From NCBI GenBank assembly GCA_016703605.1, contig JADJBU010000002.1, positions 558,001-622,000 of the forward strand: a stretch of DNA of 64,000 nt, in the 5' to 3' direction. A model generated the notes under the pieces. It worked only from the letters and a program-made list of their open reading frames with translations, was not told the origin of the DNA and made no database searches. Shown one piece after another: positions 33,358 through 41,800 of the stretch (the stretch's first letter is position 1; each line of letters starts with the position of its first letter). The position numbers were made by a program, and so were the translations under genes. This DNA is from Candidatus Villigracilis adiacens. Lineage in GTDB: Bacteria; Chloroflexota; Anaerolineae; Anaerolineales; Villigracilaceae.

Positions 33358-33870
33358 ATGCAAGCGAACGAAGTTGTTGAACTTCTGAAACTTTTCGAGA
33401 AGCATCACATCACGGTCTGGGTGGATGGCGGCTGGGGTGTGGATGCCCTGCTCGGGGAACAAACCCGCCTCCACAACGACCTCGATCTTGCTCTTACCCA
33501 TCAAGATGTTCCTGCGCTGAGAGCCTTGCTCAGCAAACGCGGCTATACAGAAGTCCCGCGCGATGACAGTTGGGAATGCAACTTCGTCCTCCGCGATGCT
33601 CACGGTCACGAGGTGGACCTGCACTCCTGCACCTTCGACTCAGACGGCAACAACATCTTCGGTGTGGCATATCCATTTGATTCATGGACCGGCAACGGAG
33701 TCATCCTCGGCTATCCGGTCAAGTGTATTGAACCAAATTGGTTGGTTAAATTCCACACCGGGTATAAACTGGACGAAAACGATTATCACGATGTGAAGTT
33801 ACTATGCAAAAAATTTGGACTAGAAATCTCAGAAGAGTATGCAGAATTTGTGAAGAATGAAGAAAGATGA
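33358..33870 (+). CDS. Aminoglycoside/lincosamide nucleotidyltransferase-like protein
   Basis: 170 residues. VWVDGGWGVDALLGEQTR then HNDLDLAL forms the nucleotidyltransferase signature (GG...D.D) of the ANT(2'')/LinA-type group, followed by HEVDLHSCTF as the third acidic site. Such enzymes adenylate aminoglycosides or lincosamides; many environmental homologues have no proven drug target. It stands on the opposite strand to the surrounding polysaccharide genes, next to an acetyltransferase. Confidence 0.82.
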   Translation: MQANEVVELLKLFEKHHITVWVDGGWGVDALLGEQTRLHNDLDLALTHQDVPALRALLSKRGYTEVPRDDSWECNFVLRDAHGHEVDLHSCTFDSDGNNIFGVAYPFDSWTGNGVILGYPVKCIEPNWLVKFHTGYKLDENDYHDVKLLCKKFGLEISEEYAEFVKNEER

Positions 33871-33975
33871 AAGAAGAATCTCGATTCTGCACAGACAGTG
33901 AACGGCATGAACGAACGTCCCAATCCCGTGTGTTACTCATGATATATCTGACGGCAGTTACAAAGGAATAAGCCA

Positions 33976-34509
33976 GTGCAAGATTTCCCACCCATCCAAA
34001 CCGAACGCCTGACCCTGCGTCCCTTTCAAGCGGACGATCTCGACTTCACCTTTCAGCATTTCAGTGACCCGCAAGTGGCGCAATATCTTTTGGACGAACC
34101 GCCCGTCACTGATTTGTCACAGGCACAGGAAATTGTGCAATTCTATTTGGACTCAGCAGGCAAGTCTTACAATCGTTGGGTGATCGTCACCGAAGCAGAC
34201 GGTCAACGCATTGGCACCTGCGGCTTCCACAAATGGAATAAAAGCCACCAACGCGCCGAGGTTGGCTATGACCTCAGCCCCAAGGCATGGGGTCAAGGCT
34301 ACATGCAAGAAACGCTGCACGCCGCGATCCAATTCGGATTCGTTCAAATGAAACTACATCGCATCGAAGCATTGGTTTACCCTGAAAATGTGCGTTCCCT
34401 TCACTTGCTAAACAAATTAGGCTTCAAACAGGAAGGCGCCTTACGCGATTATTTTTATCTTGATGGCAAGTTTTATGATCACGTAGTATTGTCTCTACTA
34501 AAGAAATAG
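33976..34509 (+). CDS. GNAT acetyltransferase, RimJ/RimL-like
   Basis: 177 residues with a GTG start (AAAGGA upstream). TERLTLRPFQADDLDFTFQHF at the N-terminus, EVGYDLSPKAWGQGYMQETLHAAIQFGF as the acetyl-CoA loop and NVRSLHLLNKLGFKQEGALRDYFYLDGKFYDHVVLSL at the end are typical of RimJ/RimL and related N-acetyltransferases. The substrate could be a protein N-terminus, an amino acid or a drug. It follows the nucleotidyltransferase by 105 nt. Confidence 0.88.
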   Translation: MQDFPPIQTERLTLRPFQADDLDFTFQHFSDPQVAQYLLDEPPVTDLSQAQEIVQFYLDSAGKSYNRWVIVTEADGQRIGTCGFHKWNKSHQRAEVGYDLSPKAWGQGYMQETLHAAIQFGFVQMKLHRIEALVYPENVRSLHLLNKLGFKQEGALRDYFYLDGKFYDHVVLSLLKK

Positions 34510-34512
34510 AAA

Positions 34513-34545
34513 AAATCTCCGAGGTCTTAAAGACCTCGGAGATTT
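34513..34545. terminator. Bidirectional terminator/palindrome overlapping a stop codon
   Basis: AAATCTCCGAGGTCT-TAA-AGACCTCGGAGATTT is a 15-bp perfect stem. On the minus strand it encodes the last residues (NLRGL) and the stop of the GT4 gene, so it doubles as coding DNA. Confidence 0.8.
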
Positions 34546-35692
34546 GACTCTAGCAATTCCATCACCCGCTCTTCGCGCTTCACCCAAGTCAACTGCTCCA
34601 CATCCTTGCGGGCTTGCGCACCCAACGCCAATCGGCGCGGCTCATCGGCAAGCAACGACTCAATCGCCGCCTTCCAATTCCCCATTCCCCATTCCCTATT
34701 CCCTTCCTCCACCGGCTCCACCAACACCGCATTGCCCTCATTCAGCACCTCACGTATCGAAGGCAAATCCGCCGAAACAATTCCGCGTCCCGCCGCCATA
34801 TACTCGAACATCTTCATCGGGTTGATCACCTCGGCAATGTCCTGTCCGCTCGAAGCCTCGATGGAACGCGAGTACGGCATCAGCAGCACATCCGCCGCCG
34901 CCTGATACAGCGGAATCACTCATGCTTCACAAAGCCGGTCATCGTCACGTTGGTCATGCCAGCCTCGTTCAACTTGCCGCGCCAAAAGTCCACCAACTCA
35001 GGCGTGCCGCCCACCCACAAAAAATTCACTGCAGGCATTTGCCTGGCGAGTTCAAACAAAAGATCAGCACCTCTGCCGGGATAAATATGCCCCGTGAAAC
35101 CAACCGTCAGCCCGTCTTTCAAATTCAATTGACGACGCGCTTCGACTGGACTGGGCAGACCCGCATACTTCTCCAACTCGACGCCATTCGGAGCGAGCAG
35201 CAGCGCTTCATCCTTAAACTGAAACTTGGTCGAGCGCTCCAAAGCCTTTCTCAACGCTGACGTGGTGACCGTCATCACCTTGGGAGTCTTCTGCTTCCAA
35301 AACTGTCTCATCCACCACACACCGAGTTTGCCCGAGTTATCCGCGTGCATTTCGAGCACCACGGGATAACCCATCCACGTGCCCAGCGCCGCGGATTGGG
35401 GCAGCCAGGTGTAAATTAATTCAGCGCCAAATCGCTTCGCAGCCCGCTGGGCATGGACGATAAAGTCGAGGCGTTTGAGTCCGCTGATGGACGGGAGCAA
35501 TTCGAGGTCGGGCGTGAGGCGTAATCCGTAATGCGTAAGTAGTAATTGGTGATTGGTAATTGGTACTTCTTTGGGAGCGAACATCTTGATGTCATGTCCC
35601 AATTGCATTAAGGCTTGAGCAACTTTCATTGCCTGAATCGAGTTTGCGGTCAGCGAAGGAATCCGCGAGTTGGTAACGAGTGCAATCTTCAT
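34527..35692 (-). pseudogene. Glycosyltransferase family 4, frameshifted
   Basis: The frame from MKIALVTNSRIPSLTANS (ATG 35690-35692) to about 34918 covers the GT-B N-domain and the start of the C-domain (LTVGFTGHIYPGRGADLLFELA, ending GFVKHE). The second frame (34919 to 34527) continues with IPLYQAAADVLLMPYSRS and the donor motif NPMKMFEYMAAGRGIVSADLPSIREVL. Adding one G at GAGTGATT (about 34914-34918) gives GFVKHEVIPLYQ and one protein of about 388 residues. A heptamer repeat (35521-35564) encodes VPITNHQLLLTHYGLRLTP inside the N-domain. Confidence 0.8.
35521..35564. repeat. GGTAATT heptamer repeat inside the GT4 gene
   Basis: GTAATCC-GTAATGC-GTAAG followed by GGTGATT-GGTAATT, period 7, translated on the minus strand between beta-strands of the N-domain. 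Confidence 0.7.
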
Positions 35693-35696
35693 TCTT

Positions 35697-37019
35697 TCAT
35701 CTTTCTTCTTTCTTACGAATTTCAACTACCCCGCGAAGAACCATCATCCCCACCGACGCAATGTAATAGAACGAGAGCAACCCACCCGCTGCGGCAACGC
35801 CATAGACCGGCACAAGCCAAAACGAAAGCGCGAGTTTGATGATGCCCGCCGCAAGCGTTACATAGACGGGGAACTCCGGCAATCCGAGCGCGAGCAACAG
35901 TGGACGATTCCAAAAGAGGATGTAATTGAAGACCAAGCCGATAGTCAACGCAACAAGAGCGGGATAGGCGGCGAGATAGTCTGCGCCGGAGTAAATTTGA
36001 ATAACCCATTGACCGAGAAGAATCAAACCCGCACCAAGGATGGTGTTGTATACGAACGAAAAAGCAGTAATCTTCTTGAGAAAACTTTTCAGTTTGTCCC
36101 ATGCTTTTTCAACTGCAAGTTTATTGATCTCGGGAAAAGTTGTGGCAATGAGCGGGTCGGCAGGGATGGCGAGAAAGTGTGTGATGGTGTATGCCACGCG
36201 ATAATAACCGACCGCAGTGGTATCGAGAAAGAAACCGACCCAAATGAGTTCACTCTCGCGGAAGAGTTTGATGATGGTCGCGCTGATGTTGGAACTGAAC
36301 GCAAAACGGAAAATTTCTCTGCGGGCAGTGAGTGCAGAAAAAGAGGTGCGCCACCATCCGTTGCCGAGTTTTTCTTTCAATTGTTTTTGAGCCAGAGTGA
36401 AAAGCCCCAGCCCAAGAATGGATTTACCAACGAGATAAGCAATAAGAACGACGGTAATACTGCCGCTGAAAAAGAACGCGCCTGCAATGATGAGCGTGGT
36501 AACGATGGCTTGGATCAAATTGACCGTGCCCTGTAATTTGATCTTTTCGGTAATCTGCAAAATACCCGTGGATGTTTCGGTGTTGAAATTCGCCAACAGG
36601 TTAATCGCAAAGAACGTGAACATCCAGGCAATGTCGGGAGTCTTGGCGAGGTAGATTTCAGCGAATTGCGCGGTGAAAAGCACGACGAGAAACGCCAACA
36701 GCGAAACCGCGGCTTCGGTTGTGCTGGCAGCTTTGAACAAGGCGGAGGCTTGTTCTTTATCCTGCTTGTTCAGGTATTCCCCGCCGTAACGCACCACCAA
36801 CTCGCTCATGCGGAACGAGAAGATGCTGTTCACGGTCGAAGCGAACGCCATCACCACGCCGATCAGACCGAATCCCGCCGGACCGAGCAGGCGGGTCGCC
36901 ATGATGCCTTGCACCACGCTTAATCCAAGTGCGAGGGTGTTGTTGCTAAACAACGATCCGCTGGAGCGCATCACTTTGGCAAAGAGCGGATCGTTTTTGA
37001 ATTTTGAGAAGAGGGACAT
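35697..37019 (-). CDS. Polysaccharide flippase (Wzx-like, MATE/MVF superfamily)
   Basis: 440 residues with about twelve to fourteen membrane helices. SGSLFSNNTLALGLSVVQGIMATRLLGPAGFG at the start and ADPLIATTFPEINKLA in the middle are typical of Wzx oligosaccharide flippases, which move lipid-linked repeat units across the membrane. The gene lies 4 bp before the GT4 gene and after the epimerase gene. Confidence 0.88.
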   Translation of the reverse strand: MSLFSKFKNDPLFAKVMRSSGSLFSNNTLALGLSVVQGIMATRLLGPAGFGLIGVVMAFASTVNSIFSFRMSELVVRYGGEYLNKQDKEQASALFKAASTTEAAVSLLAFLVVLFTAQFAEIYLAKTPDIAWMFTFFAINLLANFNTETSTGILQITEKIKLQGTVNLIQAIVTTLIIAGAFFFSGSITVVLIAYLVGKSILGLGLFTLAQKQLKEKLGNGWWRTSFSALTARREIFRFAFSSNISATIIKLFRESELIWVGFFLDTTAVGYYRVAYTITHFLAIPADPLIATTFPEINKLAVEKAWDKLKSFLKKITAFSFVYNTILGAGLILLGQWVIQIYSGADYLAAYPALVALTIGLVFNYILFWNRPLLLALGLPEFPVYVTLAAGIIKLALSFWLVPVYGVAAAGGLLSFYYIASVGMMVLRGVVEIRKKEER

Positions 37020-37022
37020 TAG

Positions 37023-37089
37023 ATTTTACGGATCACGCATTACGAATTACGCTATCTCCCCGTGATATGTAACCCGTAATGCGTAAAAA
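37023..37089. repeat. ATTACG heptamer-type repeat
   Basis: GCATTACGAATTACGC and, inverted, CCCGTAATGCGTAAA lie around a CCCCGTGATATG centre. It fills the gap between the epimerase and flippase genes and could form a hairpin. Confidence 0.6.
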
Positions 37090-37094
37090 GCTGT

Positions 37095-38066
37095 TTACGG
37101 TGTGAGAATATCCTTCGCCCAGTCGCGGTTCTCGTTATACCACTCGACCAGCTTTGTAACCCCGGTACGCATATCGACCTGGGGCTCCCAGCCGAGCATT
37201 GTTCCAGCCTTGGTCACGTCTGCCTGGTTGGTCAGCATATCCGCCGGGTTGGCGGGACCATACTGCACCACCGCCTTTTTTCCGATGATGTCTTCCATCA
37301 AACGAATTAAGTTAATCACCGTGATAACCTCATGCCCGCCGAGGTTGAACACTTCAAAGCCCACCGGCTTGAGCGCCAGAATCGCGCCGTGGGCAATGTC
37401 ATCAATGTAGGTAAAGCCGCGCGAATGATTCCCGTCCCCATTAATGCGCACCGGTTTCCCTTCACTGATCCACTGCACAAAGCGGAGATGTGCAAGGTCG
37501 GGTCTGCCTGCGGGTCCGTACACGGTGAAAAATCTCAGGATGCTGACGTCGATCCCATACAGGTGGTGATACGAATGGGCAAGCGCCTCCGCCCCCTTTT
37601 TGCTGGCAGCATAGGGCTGCATCGGCTCGCTGCTGGATGCGGTCTCGGGCGTCGGGTAGGGCGGATTCTCGCCATAAATGCTGGAGGTGGACGCCATCAC
37701 GAATTTCTTACAGCCATACTGACGGCAAACCTCCAGCATGTTCAACGTGCCGGTCACATTCGTCTCAAGGAATACCCAGGGATTTTCCACGCTAAAGCGC
37801 ACTCCTGCCCGCGCCGCCAGGTGGATGACACCGTCGAACTTCTCATCCCTGAACAGTTCGATGCAGGATTTTTCAGAAATATCGCGCTGGTGAAATTTAA
37901 AGCCCGGCAGCGCCTGCAATTTTTTCAGGCGGTATTCCTTTATGCGCGGGTCGTAGGCATCGTTGACGTTATCAATGCCTACGACCGTATGTCCCTGCCC
38001 GATCAGCATTTCCGACGTCCGCGCGCCGATGAAACCCGCCGCGCCGGTCACAAGATAATTCCCCAT
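37095..38066 (-). CDS. NAD-dependent epimerase, UDP-glucuronate 4-epimerase-like
   Basis: 323 residues from MGNYLVTGAAGFIGARTSEML (ATG 38064-38066). The Rossmann motif is GAAGFIG, the catalytic triad is S-Y-K in STSSIYG and YAASKKGAEALAH, and RFFTVYGPAGRPDLAH is typical of extended SDR UDP-glucuronate/UDP-galacturonate epimerases. With the UDP-sugar dehydrogenase just upstream it would supply uronic-acid-type donors. The longer frame upstream overlaps the dehydrogenase end and is not needed. Confidence 0.9.
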   Translation of the reverse strand: MGNYLVTGAAGFIGARTSEMLIGQGHTVVGIDNVNDAYDPRIKEYRLKKLQALPGFKFHQRDISEKSCIELFRDEKFDGVIHLAARAGVRFSVENPWVFLETNVTGTLNMLEVCRQYGCKKFVMASTSSIYGENPPYPTPETASSSEPMQPYAASKKGAEALAHSYHHLYGIDVSILRFFTVYGPAGRPDLAHLRFVQWISEGKPVRINGDGNHSRGFTYIDDIAHGAILALKPVGFEVFNLGGHEVITVINLIRLMEDIIGKKAVVQYGPANPADMLTNQADVTKAGTMLGWEPQVDMRTGVTKLVEWYNENRDWAKDILTP

Positions 38067-38070
38067 GGCG

Positions 38071-39390
38071 CTAGAGTCTCTCCACGTTTGCGAACCTGCC
38101 AAGTTTGCCGGTCGCATTTCGCGAGTCGAATACAAATTTTGCGGATTCGATGATCGCGTTGTAGTCGTACATTTTGTGATTGGTCACCAACACAACCGCA
38201 TCCGCTTCCTTTACAGACTTCATCAGGTCTGTCACGCTATCCATTTGCCAGTCTTCATATTCGTGATGGATATGCGGGATGTACGGGTCGTGGTATTCGA
38301 CCAGCGCGCCCTTCTTGCGCAGCAAACCGATCACATCCAGCGCGGGAGATTCGCGCACATCGTCAATATCCGGTTTGTATGCCACCCCCAGCGCCAAAAC
38401 CTTCGAGCCTTTCAGGGTCTTGCCAAGATCGTTCATCGCCTCCAATACGCGGCTGACGACATAACGCGGCATGTTGGTATTGATCTCGGATGCCAGTTCG
38501 ATGAAACGCGCGTTGTAATTGAACGAGCGCATCTTCCACGAAAGATAAAGCGGATCGATGGGAATACAGTGCCCGCCCAAACCGGGACCCGGCGTAAATT
38601 TCATAAAGCCGAAAGGCTTGGTGGCAGCCGCATCGATCACCTCCCACACATCCACGTCGAGATATTCGCACATGATCGCCAGTTCGTTAACCAGGCCGAT
38701 GTTGATCATGCGGAAGGTATTTTCCAGCAGCTTGGCCATCTCCGCAGACTCGGCGGAACTGACCCGATGAACAACATCGATCGCGCCCTCGTACCAGGCA
38801 GTCGCCACTTCACCGCAGGCTTCAGTGATTCCCCCCATGACCTTGGGCGTGTTCTTGGTCGTAAAATCCTTGCGCCCGGGGTCCACACGCTCCGGCGAGA
38901 ATGCCAGGAACCAGTCTTCGCCGACAACAAGGTCATGCTCGACGCCGAGTTTTGGCAGCAGCAACTCGCGCGTCGTGCCGGGATATGTAGTGGATTGCAG
39001 CACCACCACCATGCCCTTGTGCATATATTTGCCCAATTCCTCCATCGCCGAAATGATGAAGGACATATCCGGGTCGCCGGTCTGCCTGAGCGGAGTCGGC
39101 ACGCAAATGCTGACGGCGTCCATATCCTTCAATACGGAAAAATCGGCGGTGGCGGTCAATCTTCCTTCTTTGACAAGCCTCGACACGGTTTCAGTCCTGA
39201 CATCCGGGATGTACGATTCGCCTTTTGCCAGCGCGTCGACCTTGCGCTTGTCCGGGTCCACGCCGGTCACTTTGAATCCCGCCTCGCCGAATACGACCGC
39301 CAGGGGCAGCCCCACATACCCCAGGCCAAGGATCGCCATCTTCGCGCTTTTATCCTTCAGTTTTTTGATCAGATCAGTTTTTATTGTCAT
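38071..39390 (-). CDS. Nucleotide sugar dehydrogenase (UDP-GlcNAc/ManNAc or UDP-Glc type)
   Basis: 439 residues from MTIKTDLIKKLKDKSAK. NAD-binding GLGYVGLPLAV, the catalytic cysteine in GPGLGGHCIPIDPLYLSWK and the C-terminal GVAYKPDIDDVRESPALDVI place it in the UDP-glucose/UDP-HexNAc 6-dehydrogenase superfamily, closest to the WbpA/WbpO branch. It oxidises C6 of a UDP-sugar to the uronate. GAGGAA precedes the start. It sits 4 bp before the epimerase. Confidence 0.93.
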   Translation of the reverse strand: MTIKTDLIKKLKDKSAKMAILGLGYVGLPLAVVFGEAGFKVTGVDPDKRKVDALAKGESYIPDVRTETVSRLVKEGRLTATADFSVLKDMDAVSICVPTPLRQTGDPDMSFIISAMEELGKYMHKGMVVVLQSTTYPGTTRELLLPKLGVEHDLVVGEDWFLAFSPERVDPGRKDFTTKNTPKVMGGITEACGEVATAWYEGAIDVVHRVSSAESAEMAKLLENTFRMINIGLVNELAIMCEYLDVDVWEVIDAAATKPFGFMKFTPGPGLGGHCIPIDPLYLSWKMRSFNYNARFIELASEINTNMPRYVVSRVLEAMNDLGKTLKGSKVLALGVAYKPDIDDVRESPALDVIGLLRKKGALVEYHDPYIPHIHHEYEDWQMDSVTDLMKSVKEADAVVLVTNHKMYDYNAIIESAKFVFDSRNATGKLGRFANVERL

Positions 39391-39404
39391 GGTTTCCTCT
39401 TGCT

Positions 39405-40049
39405 TCAAAATAGGCTTAGTTGCCGCGGCGTCTCAGGTTTCTGCCTTGCCGCGATTGTTTTTCTTTCGATAACCCGCCTGCCCAATGCAGCCCGCGCCTC
39501 GTTCAACTGGTCCGGCAGCCTGGCAAAATCGGTCAGCATGGCGGGGCGCAGGGCAGGCTGGTGCAGCGCCGCCGCCGGGTGATACATGGGAATGATAAAC
39601 CTTTCGCCAACTTTTTGCATCTGCCCGTGAACAGACGTGATCTTCACGCCCGGGAAGTAGGCGCTCATCGAAATGCGCCCCAGCGTCACAATGATACTCG
39701 GGTTTATCGCCTCGATCTGGGCGTTCAAATACCCGCTGCACGCCGCCAGTTCCCCCGGCTCGGGGTCGCGGTTGCCGGGCGGGCGGCATTTGACCACGTT
39801 CGCAATAAAAACATCCGAACGCTCCAAACCCGCCTGTGCCAGCAACTGCTCCAAAAACTTACCCGAAGCCCCCACGAACGGACGCCCCTGCTCGTTCTCA
39901 TGGAACCCCGGTCCCTCGCCAATGAACATGATCTCGGCGTCGGCGGGCCCCTCGCCCGTCACCGCCTTCCTGCGCGACTCATGCAGGGCGCATTTCACGC
40001 AAATCGAAGCCTCGCGGGCGATCCGGTCCAGGGTCTCAGCAGCAGACAT
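39405..40049 (-). CDS. Uracil-DNA glycosylase, family 4 (iron-sulfur)
   Basis: 214 residues. CVKCALHESR holds two Fe-S cysteines, with others in VVKCRPPGNRDPEPGELAAC. Motif GEGPGFHENEQGRPFVGASGKFLEQLL binds the uracil site and YHPAAAL is the C-terminal catalytic loop. The family excises uracil from DNA and is common in thermophiles and many other bacteria. It starts directly after the rimI stop. Confidence 0.93.
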   Translation of the reverse strand: MSAAETLDRIAREASICVKCALHESRRKAVTGEGPADAEIMFIGEGPGFHENEQGRPFVGASGKFLEQLLAQAGLERSDVFIANVVKCRPPGNRDPEPGELAACSGYLNAQIEAINPSIIVTLGRISMSAYFPGVKITSVHGQMQKVGERFIIPMYHPAAALHQPALRPAMLTDFARLPDQLNEARAALGRRVIERKTIAARQKPETPRQLSLF

Positions 40050-40550
40050 TTATTCTCCTTGCAAACGCCCCAGATCGTTCAGCGACATCAGAATGGCATC
40101 CTCATGGTTATCCGCGTAATAGCCCTCGCGCCGGCCGTCTTCCACAAACCCAAGCCCGCGATACATCTTCATGGCAACCGCATTCCCCTCGCGCACCTCA
40201 AGAAAGGCCCGCCCCACCCCCTCCTGCCTTGCTGAAATAAGCGCATGAACCAGAAGCCTTGCGCCAATGCCGCGCCCGCGATAATCGGGATGCGTCGCAA
40301 TCGTGGCAACATGCAATTCATCCACGATCAACCAGCCGACCATCATCGCCAGAATGCGCCCGTCCATTTCCGCAACCCAATGACGAGAGGAAAGGTTATC
40401 CTTCACTTCAAAGTGAAACGAACTGAGGGGCCACGGCAGCGTGAACGAAACCTGGTCTATGGCAACCACCTGCTCAAGATCGTCTTCGGTCATCTTGCGT
40501 ATATGAAGACCCGGCAGGTCTCCCGATGAAGTTTGCGGAATTGAGTTCAT
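40050..40550 (-). CDS. rimI: Ribosomal-protein-alanine N-acetyltransferase RimI
   Basis: 166 residues. A GNAT domain with IRKMTEDDLEQVVAIDQVSF, the acetyl-CoA loop HPDYRGRGIGARLLVHAL, and NAVAMKMYRGLGFVEDGRREGYYADNHEDAILM, typical of RimI, which acetylates the N-terminal alanine of S18. RimI is commonly beside TsaB, as here. The 5' extension before GLHIRKM is poorly conserved. Confidence 0.88.
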   Translation of the reverse strand: MNSIPQTSSGDLPGLHIRKMTEDDLEQVVAIDQVSFTLPWPLSSFHFEVKDNLSSRHWVAEMDGRILAMMVGWLIVDELHVATIATHPDYRGRGIGARLLVHALISARQEGVGRAFLEVREGNAVAMKMYRGLGFVEDGRREGYYADNHEDAILMSLNDLGRLQGE

Positions 40551-40575
40551 TATCGAGACCCGTCAGGTCATTCCA

Positions 40576-41241
40576 TCATTGGATCGGCGTCCCCGCCACA
40601 TGCAGGTAGACCGGCGCAAGGGCTGCGAGATCGTCCACATCATTCTTCCGCCAGCGCTCCCACGCCAGTTCCGCCAGCGCCGCCGGGCGTCTGACGCACA
40701 AAGCCGGAGACGCCAGGTGAATCTTTTTTATTTTGGATATTTTTCTTCTATCGTCAGATGTCAGTTCTCCCGCAATCAAAAAGGGACTCTCCAACCCTGC
40801 CAGCATCTCATCCACCGTCCCGCTTCGCACCGGACCTTGAGCCTGCCACTGTTTCCTGACGGTTTTATACACGCCGTAAGCGACCCGCGTCCGCCCGGCT
40901 TGAATGACGGCAACAAGGTCATGCCTCGCCAGGGGTTGAGCCATCGCAATGACATCCAGGGTCGAGACGCCCATCACAGGTAAATTTCGCGCAAGCGCAA
41001 TGCCCTTGACCAAAGACAACCCGACCCGCAAACTGGTGAACGAGCCCGGTCCGATGGCAACGCCCAGGGCGTTCACCGAAGACATCGAAGCGCCGCAGCG
41101 ACTCAAAAGTCCGGAAAGAGCCGGGGAAAGTTCCGAGGTGTGATGCTGGTTCGTCGCCCAGGTCATCTCGCCGAGCACGCGGTCGCCGTCGTATAAAGCC
41201 AGTCCAACAAAGGCGGTCGAGGTATCCACTGCAAGCAGCAT
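40576..41241 (-). CDS. tsaB: tRNA t6A biosynthesis protein TsaB
   Basis: 221 residues in the ASKHA fold: LLAVDTSTAFVGLALYDGD at the N-terminus and GVAIGPGSFTSLRVGLSLVKGIA in the middle. TsaB works with TsaD and TsaE to make N6-threonylcarbamoyladenosine at position 37 of ANN-decoding tRNAs. tsaE lies 2 bp upstream; tsaD is not in the window. Confidence 0.94.
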   Translation of the reverse strand: MLLAVDTSTAFVGLALYDGDRVLGEMTWATNQHHTSELSPALSGLLSRCGASMSSVNALGVAIGPGSFTSLRVGLSLVKGIALARNLPVMGVSTLDVIAMAQPLARHDLVAVIQAGRTRVAYGVYKTVRKQWQAQGPVRSGTVDEMLAGLESPFLIAGELTSDDRRKISKIKKIHLASPALCVRRPAALAELAWERWRKNDVDDLAALAPVYLHVAGTPIQ

Positions 41242-41243
41242 CG

Positions 41244-41738
41244 TCAGCCTCCCACCATCAAACGCCGGATTTCGTCGAGCATCCCGTCGTAACGGACTCC
41301 GTTTGCGCGGAACTCCATGCGGCGGTGTTCCTCGGCAACATGGTCGAATTGGATTCGCAAATTCTCAGCCGGGATCAAACCGCCGAGCCGCTCGGGCCAT
41401 TCGACGATCAACGCGCCTTCGGCGAGCATCGAGTCGAGGTCGAGTTCCTCCGCTTCGGGCGCGGAATCGAGCCGGTAGGCATCGAGGTGATGCAGGCGGC
41501 TTCCATCGGCGCGGCGGTATTGGTTGACGAGGATGAATGTGGGGCTGGAAACTGAATCAAGCGACCCCCACCCCTGCGCGATCCCCTGCGTGAAGGTGGT
41601 CTTGCCCGCGCCCAGGTCGCCCTGCAAACAGACGACATCGCCCGCTTCGAGCAAACCGCCGAGGCGCATCCCAATGCGGCGGGTCTGCTCGGGACTGCGG
41701 CTGAAGAATTCCAACATGTGGGCGTCGAGGATGGGCAT
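41244..41738 (-). CDS. tsaE: tRNA t6A biosynthesis ATPase TsaE
   Basis: Walker A GDLGAGKTTFTQGIAQ, then SSPTFILVNQY and HHLDAYRL, are the TsaE signatures. I use ATG 41736-41738 (MPILDAHMLEFFSRS), because a TATAAT box sits only about 10 nt before it. MLEFF at 41717 is an alternative. Its 5' end lies next to a palindrome (41771-41796) which a longer frame would have to translate. Confidence 0.9.
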   Translation of the reverse strand: MPILDAHMLEFFSRSPEQTRRIGMRLGGLLEAGDVVCLQGDLGAGKTTFTQGIAQGWGSLDSVSSPTFILVNQYRRADGSRLHHLDAYRLDSAPEAEELDLDSMLAEGALIVEWPERLGGLIPAENLRIQFDHVAEEHRRMEFRANGVRYDGMLDEIRRLMVGG

Positions 41739-41747
41739 CAGGTGGAA

Positions 41748-41753
41748 ATTATA
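41748..41753 (-). promoter_or_regulatory. -10 box for the tsaE-tsaB-rimI transcript
   Basis: GGGCGGTATAATTTCC on the minus strand, about 10 nt before the tsaE start. Implies a very short leader. Confidence 0.5.
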
Positions 41754-41770
41754 CCGCCCCGTCGGCTTGG

Positions 41771-41796
41771 ACTCCAACGTCTCCCGACGTTGGAGT
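41771..41796. repeat. Palindrome ACTCCAACGTC-TCCC-GACGTTGGAGT
   Basis: An 11-bp perfect stem between tsaE and the GH1 gene. Same core as 11878-11897. It could form a hairpin in the tsaE upstream region. Confidence 0.7.
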
Positions 41797-41800
41797 TCGA

